From Flabesymbios commensalis (lineage: Eukaryota > Annelida > Polychaeta > Terebellida > Flabelligeridae): 64,000 nucleotides of DNA. The notes under the pieces were generated by a model, which did no database searches, was not told the DNA's origin, and saw only the letters and a list, made by a program, of their open reading frames with translations. The translations under genes and the position numbers were made by a program. Position 1 is the first letter of the stretch. Each line of letters starts with the position of its first letter. Shown here piece after piece: positions 1 through 12,487 of this stretch. The stretch is from NCBI GenBank assembly GCA_964017125.1, contig OZ024909.1:70744427-70808426 (forward strand), in the 5' to 3' direction.

Positions 1-430
1 GCTCACCATGATCTCACAGTGAGATCAGATAATGATCTCATACTGTGAGTCCAATGAGATAAAACATTGAGTTCATGTGAGATCACCATGACATCACAGC
101 GAGATCAGATAATGATCTCATGTCGTGAGTCCAGTGTGATAAAACTGTGAGTTCATGTGAGTACAGAATGATCTCACAGTGAGATCAGTTAATGACCAGA
201 TAATGATCTCATGCCGTGATTCTAGTGTGGTAAAACATTGAGTTCATGTGAGCTCACCATGATCTCACAGTGAGAACAGATAATGATCTCATACCGTGAG
301 TTCAGTGTGATAACACTGTGAGCTCAGGTGAACTCACTATGATCTCACAGTGAGATCAAATAATGATCTCTGTGAGTCAAGTCAAATAAATCTGTGAGTT
401 CATGTGAGCTCACCATGATCTCACAGTGAG
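1..430. repeat. Minisatellite, unit about 78 bp
   Basis: About five and a half imperfect units, each containing ATGATCTCACAGTGAGATCA, then ATAATGATCTCAT and GTGAGTTCATGTGAGCTCAC. The unit holds a short palindrome (GATCTCACAGTGAGATC). The array begins outside the window on the left. Confidence 0.9.
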
Positions 431-1680
431 AAGACTGTGGGTCAACATTGAACCAGCATTGGTTAAATGCCGCGTGTTTGCACAAAGTATACAACAGACC
501 CAGGCATTGAACCAGCAATGGACTGCAACACTAAAAACTAAAAATAACCCAACAAAATTCAAAATGGTCGTCAAAAAAATTAGGAAACTTAGCCCAAACA
601 TTTTTGCTACTAGAAAAGTCACAATTCACCTCTAGTATTCACGATTATAGCTTAAATAGTTTAATATGGCAGTGGATATATTATGCTGGTATGCCTACCA
701 AACAAAAAAACATAGGTATGACCCAATGTTGATTTAATACTGGTACATCTTCGGCGACGCTAGTCCAACATTGAAACAGGACACGCTGAAACAATGTTGG
801 TGTAATGTTGTGCCAGCATCGCAGACAGTGGCCCACCATTACACCAACATTTGGTCCACTGTATGGTGTTATCTGCGTATGAGGCCTGTCGTGCGACGAG
901 GGGGGGGGGGGGGGGGGTCACCCGCATGGCCCTCTGTTGGCGATGCCCGAAGTGGACATTATGTGGGATATATACTGCTGACCTAGCTAGGGAAAGTGAG
1001 CCAATGTTGGGTTGTTGTTGGACGATCGTCAGACCAACATTAGGGCAACATTTGCAACTGTTCAGTGCGTACTGTGGTGGTAGGGGCAGAGAATGATGAT
1101 AATTGATGGCACAATGTTTTTTTTATTGTGGGCTAACGTACTTAATACATAAATGAAAAGACTTTATAAAAAGTAGTAACTGCTCCCATTATTAGCTATA
1201 ATTACAGCTTTTGATGTTTTGCATCAGAACATCTTTTTCAGATGAGAGCATCCCTTCACTAGCTGAAGGCTTCATAGTAGGCCTACCTGTTGCACAAGTG
1301 TTACAGACGGTGAGCCAACATTTATCGAACATTGGCTCAAGGTATCATGCTGGCTGTTCTATGACTGGACCGTCCATGCACTGGACTGATGCTTAGCCAT
1401 CCTCTGGGACGCTGGCCCAACATTGAACTGGCATGGGATGGGTTTATAGATGTATACTCTGATACATTGTAGAGACACGTGACACCCAGCCAGCATGATT
1501 CACTGCCCAGTGTTCAATGGATATTGGCGAGCGCCAGCAGTCCAGCATTGAACCGGCTTTCATCGGGTTAGTATCGTGCTGACTTCTAGTGCACTGCTGC
1601 CTGGGACTTGCATGTTCAACAGAACATCCTTTTCCAGTTTGTTTAATATATATTAAAATATTTTGAGTTAGAGCTTCCAT
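431..1680. repeat. Cluster of palindromic MITE fragments
   Basis: Fragments of the abundant CCAGCAAACACGA palindromic family (for example 750-850, 970-1060, 1300-1440, 1480-1570), seen as GGCCCAACATT, GGACGCTGGCCCAACATTG and similar words. A 17-base G run starts at 901. No coding feature is supported; the short ORFs are formed by repeat sequence. Confidence 0.55.
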
Positions 1681-2465
1681 AATTCGTATACACAGAAGCT
1701 CAGACCAGTTTTAGGGTCAACACTGGTCAAGGTCAGAAGATTTTGTAACTCGTACCAAGTTTCCTGCTCAATATTTTTATGGTTTAACCCTTCATTTTTT
1801 CTTCATTTTTTAAGCCTAATAAGTGCATCTGAGGAAACTGCAAGTCGAGCTCACAGATGAATGCCCTTGACCAATTTTCCTGACCAAGGTCACAGAATAA
1901 GGTCATTAAAATATATTTTATGAACGATACATTTTTAATCGTTTGAGTTATTGGTCATATTTGTGCAGATGTGCAGAAGCATCGTATCAGAATTGCATAA
2001 TATTTTCTGATCTTATCCAAATAGGCCTAGCCTACATTGCAAGCTCGATGGCACATGACCCATTTCGAGGATACGGGTCACGTGCAGTAAATTGTCACAA
2101 TTAATTGCAAGCACAATATTTAAATGGTTCAAGTCGGTTGCGTATCAGAAAATAAATAAGGGGGGGTTCTTAAATATATGAGAAAAGCCATTTCACGGGA
2201 TAGCCCAAAAATGTTTTGGACAAAATTAACACCAACTGATGCGAATGCGTGGTATATTGCTGTGAAATGAAGATATGAGAGAATGGACAATCTTGATAAC
2301 TCTGCAATTTTAATAGTATCCCCTGGATTATACAGTCGTATTTGACACCAAGACCAAGGGCATCTGAAAGAACGCATGGTGTTCAAATGTGACATCCCAT
2401 CAAACACGAGGCATGCAACAAATTATGGTTCAATGTGGTTCAATGTCTGCGACGCTGCTATATTC

Positions 2466-2650
2466 AATATTGTGGGGAGCCTCCGTGGAAACGTGCTCGG
2501 TCCGCCTCAGACCGCCAGCGCTCGAATTTCGAATCCTGTGTCTGGAGGGCAGTGTCATCTCATTCACATGACCATCCTCTGGAGGTTCTGCTGGTCCGGT
2601 TCAGCATATATATGCACAAAAGAGGCTTAAAACCCAATTCATTTTTTTTT
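2466..2650 (+). mobile_element. tRNA-derived SINE, 5'-truncated copy
   Basis: Contains the right half of the window's SINE family: TGTGGGGAGCCTCCGTG, the region CCTCAGACCGCCAG, CTCGAATTTCGAATCCTGTG, TCTGGAGGGCAGTGTCATCT, then a diverged tail (GCACAAAAGAGGCTTAAAAC). The A-box region is altered by mutation. The short ORFs here come from the SINE. Confidence 0.8.
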
Positions 2651-2877
2651 GCGTCGCTAGCCTTGGCAGTGACGTCTCGTGTTCGATCTTGGATTCACCC
2701 TGAATGGTTTCATCAGCAGCATCACATTTACTTTACTATTCACCAGGTGGCCCCATTTTAACATGTTTATTGCGAAAGCATTCTGATCTCAGAGATTTTT
2801 CCTGAGCGACATCTATCTGTGGAGGATGTTGCAAAAGCTATTAATATGTGTGAAGTCGGATATTTTATTATCAGATC

Positions 2878-2986
2878 CCAGCAAACGTGAGACGTTGAGC
2901 CAATGTTTGCTCAATGCTGGGCCGTCATCGTAGACGGTGGCCCAACAATAATTAAACATTGGGTCAATGTCTCGTGTTTGCTGAGA
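2878..2986. repeat. Palindromic MITE copy (CCAGCAAACACGA family)
   Basis: Near-complete copy: CCAGCAAACGTGAGACGTTG on the left, centre CGTAGACGGTGGCCCAACA, and TCAATGTCTCGTGTTTGCTG on the right as the inverted complement of the left end. About 105 bp, no coding capacity. Confidence 0.85.
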
Positions 2987-2989
2987 TCT

Positions 2990-4865
2990 GTCTTACTTAA
3001 TATATATATATTGTTTCTTATCTGTGATCTGTATACTATAACAGGATGTACGAAACCCATTATCCTACTGTTTCATTGTACTGTATTATATATAGAAACA
3101 AAATTTATGCATAGTTCAGTAACAAGAAAAATCATAATTATGCAGTGCTAATATTTATAGGTAGAATTATATTTTACATGTTGCCTACATGTATATTTTT
3201 TCATGAATAGTACTGGTGTAATAACAGATTTAGCAGGTGATATTTATCCATGTATGATATATTTGACATATGCCTACATAATAATTACTCCAATATGTTA
3301 TATCTTTCTTTTTTGCTTCTATATTAGTTGTACTATAATCTTTCATTTCTTTCTTCATCATGCATTTATTCATTGCTATTTAGAGTAAGCATTTTTCTAA
3401 ATAAATGCAACTCTGATAGCAAAAAAGTGTATTTTTTGAATAATATTGCTTACATTGTGTTACTGTGTTACTCATTACTGACATTAGTGAATATTTTAAA
3501 GACTTATTGAAGCATTAGCCTTCATTGTAATTATTCAATACTGTATTTGATTAACACTGAAAATGTAGTGATGAATACATTGGTTGCTGTTATTAATGTT
3601 ATTACTCCGATACTGTACTAACATTTGATCAATGATCTGGGATATTTAATTATACAGAATTTTGAATAAGTTTGTACTCGATAAGTGACGTGTTGTCATA
3701 GTGCACACATCAGGAATATAACCGTCGTATAGCCTACGAATGGGGTGAGGGTGGGGTGGGGAAGGGGGAGGGGGGTGGTGTGCGGGATTGTCACATGCAA
3801 ATCTCGATAACACTCTAAAACACCCTAAGGTAAAAGTTAGGTCATCAATAGTTGTGAGGCTATAAATAAAGAAACACTGAAAAAATACACGTCACTACGA
3901 AAGTCTATATTATTTACCTATTTAGTGTTCTAGCCACTTTTACGTGAGCCGTGTTGACTAATTAAGTTGAGCTAAGCTGCTAATGCACTACAAGCATGTT
4001 ATGTAACTTGGTGAACAGTACAAACGAAATCAGGCAGACTAATTTCGAAAAAAATACAGTTGAGGTTTCAAAACTGAGACATGTAAAATTAGATTGCAAG
4101 AGAAAGCCTTTTGAATTCTAAAATTTTCCAACGTTCATTCGGCAAATTCCCCCCCCCCCCTCAATGAAAAGCTAGATTCGCCACCGTAACGTTTCTCTAT
4201 TTGGCTTGCTAGAATTTGAAATTAGTCAGCTAGGCGTTGTGTTGTGATGCATCAGCATGAGAGCATGGTGGAGTTGATACCCATGTATTTCATATCTAGG
4301 CACAGCAAAGTGGAAACATGCTGCAGACACGCCGATTCACTAATCAACGCTCAACCCGCTAATTTTTTTTTTAAATTTTCACCCACCTGAAATTATGTTT
4401 CCTAAGAAACTTCCATTTTAACCCTCGGTGCGCCCCATGAGGAAGCGTAGGGCTGGCAAACAAAACTTCAGGCAGGTTTTACCAAACAGGCTCATAATGA
4501 TGACCTCCAGAGCTTCGTCACAGGGCAGTGGACATTGTCTGGTTTCATTTGTTTTTTTAGAGAAAATTAAAAAATGGCACCTGTGTAAAAATTGTCAGAA
4601 GGATCAACAGCATGCCTGTTCCACTTACCTCTCCAATCATTTGTTACAACAATTATGACATTAAAGGTGGCACCATTTTTCGTAATTGCGAGAAACCTAA
4701 TGATGGGAACAAATCCCAAATTCACATAAATCCTGAAAAAAAGACGAAAACCCCCATCAAAATGAGTTTTTGTGATGTATCCACTTGGGTCACTTTTCCG
4801 CACTTATGGACATTGTAATATGATAAAAACAGTGCTGTCCGTTGATTAAATGAATGATGTACACA
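2990..4865. other. AT-rich stretch without recognised features
   Basis: No gene or clear repeat seen. It contains a G-rich purine run at about 3738-3780 and a C run at about 4150. The short ORFs are AT-rich with no recognisable motif. Confidence 0.6.
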
Positions 4866-5280
4866 TGATGCTGTGAGGATGGGGTGATAGAGAGCATGGT
4901 AGGTTTTCCTTCACTCGCGCGATAAGGGGTTCGTCTGGCCATGTCTAGGCAGTCGGGGATTAGCCCCCAGATATGCTCAGACTGCCGTAGACTTGGGTTT
5001 TGCTATACAAGACAATGCTCCGCTATCCTCGGGTCGGATAGTTCCCAGAGTAACCATAGCTAAGGCTGACTCCATTCATCCCACGTGAAATATCAAGCAC
5101 TCTATTGCCGGTAGTTAATGGCCTTACCACGTCCAACACCAGTGCCTGCACTGATGCTGGAGATATACATTGGCACTGTTGTTGAACGGGGAAACCAACA
5201 TGTCTTGTGGCTCGTTTATCTCTGACGTGATGTGGAATTTTCAGCAATGATGACACAGTGCATTTGGTCTAATGGCATGG
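4866..5280. other. GC-richer patch of unknown nature
   Basis: Base composition changes here (CACTCGCGCG, GATTAGCCCCCAG, CCTCGGGTCGGATAG) against AT-rich surroundings. A 77-codon minus-strand ORF (5023-5256) has no motif I recognise. It could be a decayed transposon fragment. Confidence 0.35.
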
Positions 5281-5284
5281 TGGT

Positions 5285-5905
5285 GTGTGCCACCATTCAT
5301 TAAGCAATGCACCACGATGCAAAATGTAATGTAGGCCTACCATAACATACAATGCTATGTAGCCTACCACCACGCACAATGTAATATATCATAAAGCACG
5401 TTGCAAGGTAACCACCACAACGCACAACGAAATGGACCACAACGCACAACCACAACGCACAATCCAATGTACCACAACACACAATCCAATGTACCACAAA
5501 ACACAATGCAATTCACCACAGAGCACAATCCAATATATTAAAAAGCACAATCCAATGTAGGCTACTACAACGCACACTGCAATGTATCATATTACACAAT
5601 GTAATGTATCACAACGCACAATGCTATGTACCACAAAGCACAATGCAATTCTCCACAAAGCACACTAGAAACTATTACAAAGCACAATGTAGTGTACCAC
5701 AAAGCACCACAAGTAATTCATCACAAAACACAATGCAATTGATTACAAAGCACAAAGCAATATACCACAACGCACAAGGCAATGTACCACAACAAACAAT
5801 ACCAGAACACACAATGCAATATTCCACAACGCACAGTGCAATGTCATACAACACACAATGCAATGCAACAACGCACAATGTAATGCACAGCAAAGCACAA
5901 TTGAA
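5285..5905. repeat. Degenerate tandem repeat of ACCACAACGCACAATGCAATGT
   Basis: Roughly 20-24-bp units built from CACAACGCACAATG and CAATGTACCA, with many substitutions. It explains the Cys/Val/Leu-rich minus-strand ORFs (CGTLHCALWYI) that overlap it. Confidence 0.85.
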
Positions 5906-6249
5906 TTTTGAAACTGATCGGATTTCATTAGCTAAATAGTAACGAAGTCCAAACTGATAGCATAATAACTTAATCTCCCTGGTGGTCTTTGTTTATGTCA
6001 CACAATCTGATGATAACTATGATCATTTCTGGATATCAAGCTGTGGGTCGCGCCAGCTCCACAGTTTGATTAGAGACCTGTGGCTGTTTAGTCCTATATT
6101 ATACTTCCTGGTTAGTGTCAGAGAAGGTGTCAGACTGTGATAGGTTCTAGTGATAACGGAGCATGTAGCTTGAAGATAACTATCGACTGCTGTTCTTATC
6201 GCCGAGTGTTGGATTGTTCTGACAGTTGTTTATTTGTTTGAAACAACAA

Positions 6250-6279
6250 CAGGACAGGACAGGACAGGACAGGACACGA
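6250..6279. repeat. Microsatellite (AGGAC)n
   Basis: Five to six AGGAC units in a row, followed by TAAATAAATAAATAAA at about 6291-6306. Confidence 0.85.
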
Positions 6280-7049
6280 ATTAGTATATATAAATAAATA
6301 AATAAAATATGAAACCTATTATGAACAGTTTATTAACGATTAAAATAAACAACACGATTACGTCCATGGATGTCTGACACTATGGCAAAAAGTAATTAAA
6401 ACGTCGATAGGAACTAAAATATACATGTTTTGTAAAACATTTTCATGCGTTTGATATGTAGGCCTATTGATGCAAATTATAATTTAAAATATATCATGTG
6501 TTTATTATTTGTATATATTGTCCCATGTAGTTATTTTAATTAATTGTCTTGCATCAGGTCAATTTAATTTGCGAGTAAAATTTGTGAATTAGTGGCACCG
6601 TGCGGCAAAACTATGTCACTTTAGTCAAAAAACTAACTGGAAATAAAAGCATATACTGTAGATCTGGTTATAGTCGCGATGTTTTAAATTTCGCGAGGAG
6701 AACAAATTCGCGAATTCAAGCATCACGCGGAAATTATTATTATGGTATAGCGCCACTAGAGACAAATGAAAATTCTAAGCCTCGTGAAATTTAAAACACG
6801 CGAAAATTATCAGATCTACAGTATGCGACCATTAAACCAAGACCTGTCCTGTTGTGGTACATATATCTTGATAAACGTTTCACCCTGTGATCCAATGTTT
6901 TTCAGCTCAGCTCTGAGTGAGCCAGATCCTCACCCACAATCCATGCCAACATCATTTTATCGACGTACATGTAGTGTAATGATCAAATTATCTACGCTCC
7001 ACAAATTCAAATAGATTTGTTGCTCCTAGTATAAAAACTAAGACTTTAT

Positions 7050-7285
7050 ATCTAGCCTAGCCTTATGGAACGCACTGCCTGTGCCAATACGAAATGCTGA
7101 AACAATTTTAACATTCGAGAAATTACTAAAATCTCACCTATTTCATCTGGTTTTTCACACCCTAGTTCCTCAGTAGTCCAGCTCCCTGTTGACGAACCTG
7201 CTTTGGCCTCGATTATGACACAGCTGAGCTCGGTCCGCTGATTATATAGGCGCTAGGGAAGTTCTATTGATTGATTGAATGTAAA
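7050..7285 (+). mobile_element. 3' end fragment of an L2/CR1-like LINE
   Basis: Translates with frame damage to LWNALPVPIRNAETILTFEK plus LLKSHLF, the usual C-terminal end of L2/CR1-type ORF2 (compare LWNLLPAHLRGAKNISSFRK at about 12210). It is followed by GAGCTCGGTCCGC, AGGCGCTAGGGAAGTTC and ATTGATTGATTGA, a typical 3' tail. Heavily 5'-truncated pseudogene copy. Confidence 0.7.
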
Positions 7286-7289
7286 ATGA

Positions 7290-9770
7290 AGATCTAAATC
7301 AATGCCTAAATGTAGGCGACATATTGTTGATTTTAATAAACCCCTTAATGGCTTAATAAATCGGGCAGAATCGTCAATATTAGTATCCAAAGGAATGGGC
7401 CAACATTAAAACGAATATTAATTCAATGTCATTTGTCACGTGACCCCCCCCCCCCCGGATCCGCCCCTGGAATGCCTAAATGTAGGCGAAATGTTATTGA
7501 TGTTACTAAACCAAAAGGAATGACCCGACCTTATACGAAGATTGATTCAATATCATTTGCTGTAGGTCAATGTCATTTGTCACATGGATGATTTCCTCCT
7601 ACAATGGATGTAGATAATTATTGCAGTTGTTTTCACATAAAATTTTCTGCCAAAATCTTTTCTTTATCAGAAAAGGTGTAAAAAGGTGAGAAATGTGTAC
7701 AACCATCATGTCTGCCCTTATATCATACATTCACAGTGAGCAGGACTATTCCATTTAGCAGGGGATCTCGAGACCCTCTAATAAGGCATAATGTTCACTG
7801 CAATCATTATAGGATTCACATAACTCCCAATGCAATATTTCCGTTGAATTTTCAGTGAATTCCCAACTAAACTTCAAAACATTTTCCAATTTTAGTTCAT
7901 GGTCTTTTGACAGCAACCTTGATAATTTCATAATTTCAAGAAAATTAAGTGAGCATTTCAGAAATCGGACAATTTGCATGGAGAAATCAGCCAGCAAACA
8001 TTCTGCCCTGGATCAAAAAGACTAGAAGTGCATAAATTGTTTCAAATTAAAGACAATGGACATATATATTGTTAAAACTAAAACATTTTCGTTCTTGGAG
8101 TGTACCACCTGTGTATGCATGATGTAAATGCATTTCATTAATATAAACATTTTTAATCATTTAGAATAAAGTTGGAAATAGCGTGCATAATTACCACATC
8201 GGGTATTAAAAAAATGCATATTGCAGAAATGTAATGCTTCTCGGAGCAAAAGTTGATTTATTATTGAACCAGCTTCACGGATAATGAGCCAACATTAAGC
8301 TGACATTGGCTCAATGTTTTGTGTTGATTGGGTAGACACGTGCCATCGATGTGAAATTAGATAAAATATATGTTTTTTTATTTTAGCTCTGTTATATCTA
8401 TTTGTGTGTTTGAATGAGTGAAGGCAACATTCCGATAGATTTTGGAAACATCCGTTGGCAACGTAATTAGGTTTCGAAAAAAACGGATTATAACAAAATG
8501 TCGGTAATTACAATTGTTGTCTATTAGATCGACCCGTTTTATAACGGACTGGTCATATTTGACAGGAATAGGACATGAGTAACCAATTTTATTATTCCCT
8601 TCTAATTTTTTTTTAATTTACCCGTCGTAATCTATGACAAAACGTTTTTAGCTCGTATTAGGAGGAGTATGTAAGGTCTCAGATGTATCACATCGTCAAA
8701 GACGTTGCCAGTTCAATTAGAACGTCATTAGAAAATCACCGTTTTTCCAACGGGCCACAAATTTCAAAACAGGAAGGGTCAACACAGCTGAACTTGGCCG
8801 ATTGACATCGCCAAAATACACAGGCAATATCCACGGGATGTTCGTGGCTGCCGCTGGTGTAGTGACAAAAAGGAAGGGATTTTCCTCAATGTTGACCCTT
8901 TCAAAAAATAAAAAATAAACATCGGAACCTTCATCTAGAACCTCAGCAGGCAGGTTTTATAGTCAATCCAATGGAATTTGACAAATTCATGGTTGTCCGA
9001 AATTGTATGAGCATTCCGAAATCCACACTTATCTGGTACATATCTCTCTCAAATGGAGGGTGGAGAAAGATAATATAGATTTACGATGATATAAGCCTGA
9101 ATAACACAATTTTACACTTTGAAACTTTTGGGGAATGGGCCTTGAGGCTCATACGAAATAGTGTACGTATTGTGGGTAATATTAATTATCAAATAAATGT
9201 CTATAAAGAGAATTCCGCTATCGTCAAATAATTTTGATCAATTAATAAAAATATCAGATGACTTATTTTCCATTGTACATGTAAGCCGGGAATTATCTTG
9301 GGTGGTAAAAACAAATTTCTTCTTTAAAGATCGACTATATCACTCAAATTGCCCTGGATATGCTGTCAAATCATGATGTTTAAGGTATCCACCTATATTT
9401 TAAGAGTATTTTCAGAGATACAGCAGTACTATGAATCGGCATCTTTGTTGTGGGATCAGCCGCCACTGAATAAACAAAGTTACGGGCTAAAACAATTCTC
9501 ATCTAGGCATTGTATTATACTTGGAAATGTCAGAATAAGTCGCAATTTTGCCAGAGATAACGCAGTGTTGGATAACGGTGTCTATGGATGGGATGACAAA
9601 TCTGCGTTTGTTAACACTGGGAATTGGCCCAACGTCCTCCCAGAGTTGAGCCATCGTGTCCCAAAATTGATGTATCAGCAGCAACCCGTGGTTGGAGGTG
9701 GAGGGCTATTGAGGGTGGGGTGGAGGGAGCTGGTGGGCGGGCTGGAGCTCTGATTACAGTTATGTAAAAC
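7290..9770. other. Stretch without recognised genes
   Basis: AT-rich DNA. A C run followed by GGATCCGCCCCTGG at about 7446-7470 recurs at 13320-13346 (GGATCCGTCACTGG), so it is probably the edge of a dispersed repeat. A partial palindromic-MITE half lies at about 8263-8335. The 134-codon plus ORF at 9349 shows no known motif. Confidence 0.5.
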
Positions 9771-9783
9771 TAGCTAGCTAGCT

Positions 9784-9892
9784 CCCAGCAAACACGACAC
9801 AATGAACCAATGCTGGGTTACTGTTGGCCCATTGTCTACGACGCTTGACCAACATTAACCCAACATTGGCTCAATGTTTCGTGTTTGCTGTG
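9784..9892. repeat. Palindromic MITE copy (CCAGCAAACACGA family)
   Basis: CCCAGCAAACACGACACAAT on the left, TCTACGACGCTTGACCAACA at the centre, and GGCTCAATGTTTCGTGTTTG then CTG on the right. Another partial copy follows at about 10010-10090. Confidence 0.85.
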
Positions 9893-10235
9893 ATACCAGG
9901 ATTTGTTTTGTCACACCAGGATCTGTGTTGTTTACTCTGGTGTTGCTCAGTCATCATTCCATCCAGGCGTCTACATCCTCAGAGCAACCTCCTTGCTCAG
10001 AGTGAGACGCCCACCCAATGCTGGCTTAATGTTGGAACGCCTTCGCAGACCGCGGACCAACATTAAGCCAGCTTGGATCGTGTTTGCTATGTACATCCTG
10101 AATGGCGGGGAATCCCCACAAACTTTGCAAACCAATGAGAGAGAGTGTAGGTCTTTATATTACTTCCTCGTTACAGCTGCTGGAGACTGGGCCTGAGTGC
10201 CGTGTGCATGTATTAGCACTCGCAAAGATTATATA

Positions 10236-10311
10236 TTATAGGGAGCCTCTGTGACAGAGATGTAGCGTGCTCGGACTCAGACCGCCAAGGCTAGAATTTC
10301 GAATTCTGTGT
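10236..10311 (+). mobile_element. SINE left fragment, split by a LINE
   Basis: GGGAGCCTCTGTGACAGAGA, CTCAGACCGCCAAGG and TTCGAATTCTGTGTCT match the tRNA-Leu-like half of the SINE family. The SINE stops where LINE sequence begins; its missing 3' part appears at about 12408 on the far side of the LINE. Confidence 0.7.
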
Positions 10312-12407
10312 CTTCTCATCCACCTTTGTGAGCATTTCGCAAAATATTTTTGTGACAAAATCGGAACGATCCGGGCCATTTTTTCAAATCAGGTGGATGA
10401 TGTACCATCTGTTCAGAAGCCTAAAATAAGAAATAAACTTTTCAATTTAGAACCAGCATCAGGGGACGAGGTCAGGATGATCGTTATGGAGTCTGCATCA
10501 AAATCATGTGACCTTGATCCGATTCCAACGAACATCCTTAAAGCCTTGTTGGATATTTTAATCAAACCCATAACAACTATAATTAATTTATCTCTAGAAT
10601 CTGGAACTTTCCCACTGTCATTCAAAGAGGCTCATGTCACACCTTTACTAAAGAAACCTTCCTGTTAATAACCTCAAAAATTATAGACCAGTCTCCAATC
10701 TAAGTTTCATTTCTAAAATTATTGAAAAAGTTGTTTCCAACCGTTTACAAGCTCACATAAACTCCAACAAATTGAACAATCCAATGCAGTCTGCGTACCG
10801 GAAATTCCATTCCACAGAGACAGCCCTTTTAAGAGTTCACAATGACATCTCAGTTTCTCTTGACAAGGGCCATGTCACAGCTTTGACTTAACTTGATTTG
10901 TCTGCGGCGTTCGATACTATCGACCACAACACTCTAACAAATAGACTAGCTGAGTGGTATGGTATCTCTGGAATGGCTTTGGCTTGGTTTAAATCCTACC
11001 TTTGTGGCAGGCATCATAAAATTAAAATTGACAAATCTTTTTCTGACTCTAGTTTGCTTGAGCATGGAGTGCCGCAGGGTTCTGTACTTGGCCCTCTGCT
11101 TTTCAGTTTGTACACCGCTCCTCTAAGCACCATTATTTCAAGTTATGGATTGAGTCATCACTTATACGCCGATGATACACAAATTTACATCTCCTTAACA
11201 GGTGACACAGCTACTGAGTCATTAAAAATGTTTCAGAGCTGTATTACCGGGGTATCTGCTTGGATGGCTCAATCCAAACTAAAACTCAATCCTAGCAAGA
11301 CTGATTTTCTTCTCATTGACTCGAAATCGCAGAGGGAGAAGTTTATTAACCTTTCCCACCGCTGCCTTTCACGCCAGAGTTCGGGGTTCGGTTCCCGGTC
11401 TCGGCGGTTTCAAAGAAACAAAAATGTTTCTTCCCCATCCACGTGTGAAAGTCAGTATTGTGGGGAGCCTCCGTGACCGAGAGGTAGCGTGCTCGGCCTC
11501 AGACCGCCAGGGCTCGAATTTCGAATCCTGTGTCTGGAGGACAGTGTCATCTCAATCATCTCACCATCCTCAGGAGGTTCTCCTGGCCCAGTTTAGCCTA
11601 TATGTGCACAAAGGTGGCCTAAAGCCCGATTCATTTCATTTTTATTAACCTTTCCCCCCTTGCGGTGTTGGACAATGCGATGAATCGAGCAGATTCCGCA
11701 AGGAATTTGGGTGTCTTTTTTGACAGTGGTTTGAATTTTCGTCAGCACATTTCACAGGTGTCCAGTTCCTGTTTTTATCACATTAGAGATCTTGCATCAG
11801 AAAAAAAAGTCTACCTCTAAAACTTTAGCAAAACAAATTGCAGTGGCACTGGTGACAAGCAAACTGGACTACTGTAACTCCTTATTACACAAAATTCCAG
11901 CTAAAGATCTACAGAAATTCAGAACTGTTTAGCAAGGGTTGTGACAAAGGCTCCTCGTTTCACTCGCTCTATTCCTCTATTTAAATCTTTACCTTGGCTT
12001 CCAATCAAGTTTAGAATACAATTCAAAATATGTACTTTTGTATTTCGTTGTCTCAATGGTGGTCAGCCATCTTATTTATCTAGCCTTCTTTTTTTCTGCA
12101 GACTCTGTAAAACATCTGCGATCAAACAACACAAATAAGCTCAAAGTACCACGTATCAGAACTAAGTTCGGTGCGCGTGCCTTTTCTGTTTCTGGTCCTA
12201 CTCTCTGGAATTTACTGCCTGCACACCTTCGTGGAGCTAAAAATATTTCTTCTTTCAGAAAACTGTTAAAAATGCATTTCCCTGATGACGACCATGCTTA
12301 TTTCCCTCGACTCTTCTTTGGAATTTGATAAGGATGGATTGCGCCTCTGAGCTCGGCCCTCCGAGGAGTTAGGCGCTATAGAAGTTTTCATTTCATTTTA
12401 TTGATTT
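10312..12407 (+). pseudogene. 5'-truncated, decayed L2-like LINE (reverse transcriptase)
   Basis: Fragments of a non-LTR reverse transcriptase lie in order across several frames: CDLDPIPTNILKAL and THV-TPLLKK (10312-10668), NYRPVSNLSFISKIIEKVV (about 10678-10740), LSAAFDTIDHNTL, HGVPQGSVLGPLLFSLYTAP and HLYADDTQIYI (10898-11340), then NLGVFFDSGLNFRQHIS (~11700), SIPLFKSLPWLPIKFRIQFK (~11960) and LWNLLPAHLRGAKNISSFRK (~12210). The tail has GAGCTCGGCCCTCC and TTAGGCGCTATAGAAG. Frameshifts and internal stops make it inactive; there is no endonuclease part. A SINE interrupts the RT at 11358-11642. The motifs resemble the L2/CR1 group. Confidence 0.88.
11358..11642 (+). mobile_element. Two-headed tRNA SINE inserted in the LINE, with TSD
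   Basis: Inside the LINE. The 15-bp word TTATTAACCTTTCCC occurs at both edges (about 11343-11357 and 11643-11657), a clear target-site duplication. The left head is Glu-tRNA-like (CCGCTGCCTTTCACGCCAGA, with TTC in the anticodon-loop position, then GGGTTCGGTTCCCGG). The right head is Leu-tRNA-like (CCGTGACCGAGAGGTAGCGT, CTCAGAC loop). The tail is GCACAAAGGTGGCCTAAAGC and CATTTCATTT. It lacks the first ~25 bp of the left head. Confidence 0.9.
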
Positions 12408-12487
12408 CACCATCCTCAGGAGGTTCTCCTAGCCCAGTTTAGCCTATATGTGCACAAAGGTGGCCTAAAACCCCATTCATTTCATTA
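12408..12487 (+). mobile_element. SINE right fragment, split by a LINE
   Basis: CACCATCCTCAGGAGGTTCT through GCACAAAGGTGGCCTAAAAC to CATTCATTTCATT is the 3' part of the SINE family. It completes the left part at 10236-10311, so the LINE seems to have landed inside an older SINE. Confidence 0.75.

Noticed and set aside
4866-5280. GC-richer patch considered as an snRNA or rRNA fragment
   Set aside because: No stretch matched U1, U2, 5S or rRNA landmarks that I know; left as unknown.
5300-5939. Overlapping ORFs on both strands with Cys/Val/Leu repeats
   Set aside because: Explained by the CACAACGCACAATG tandem repeat.
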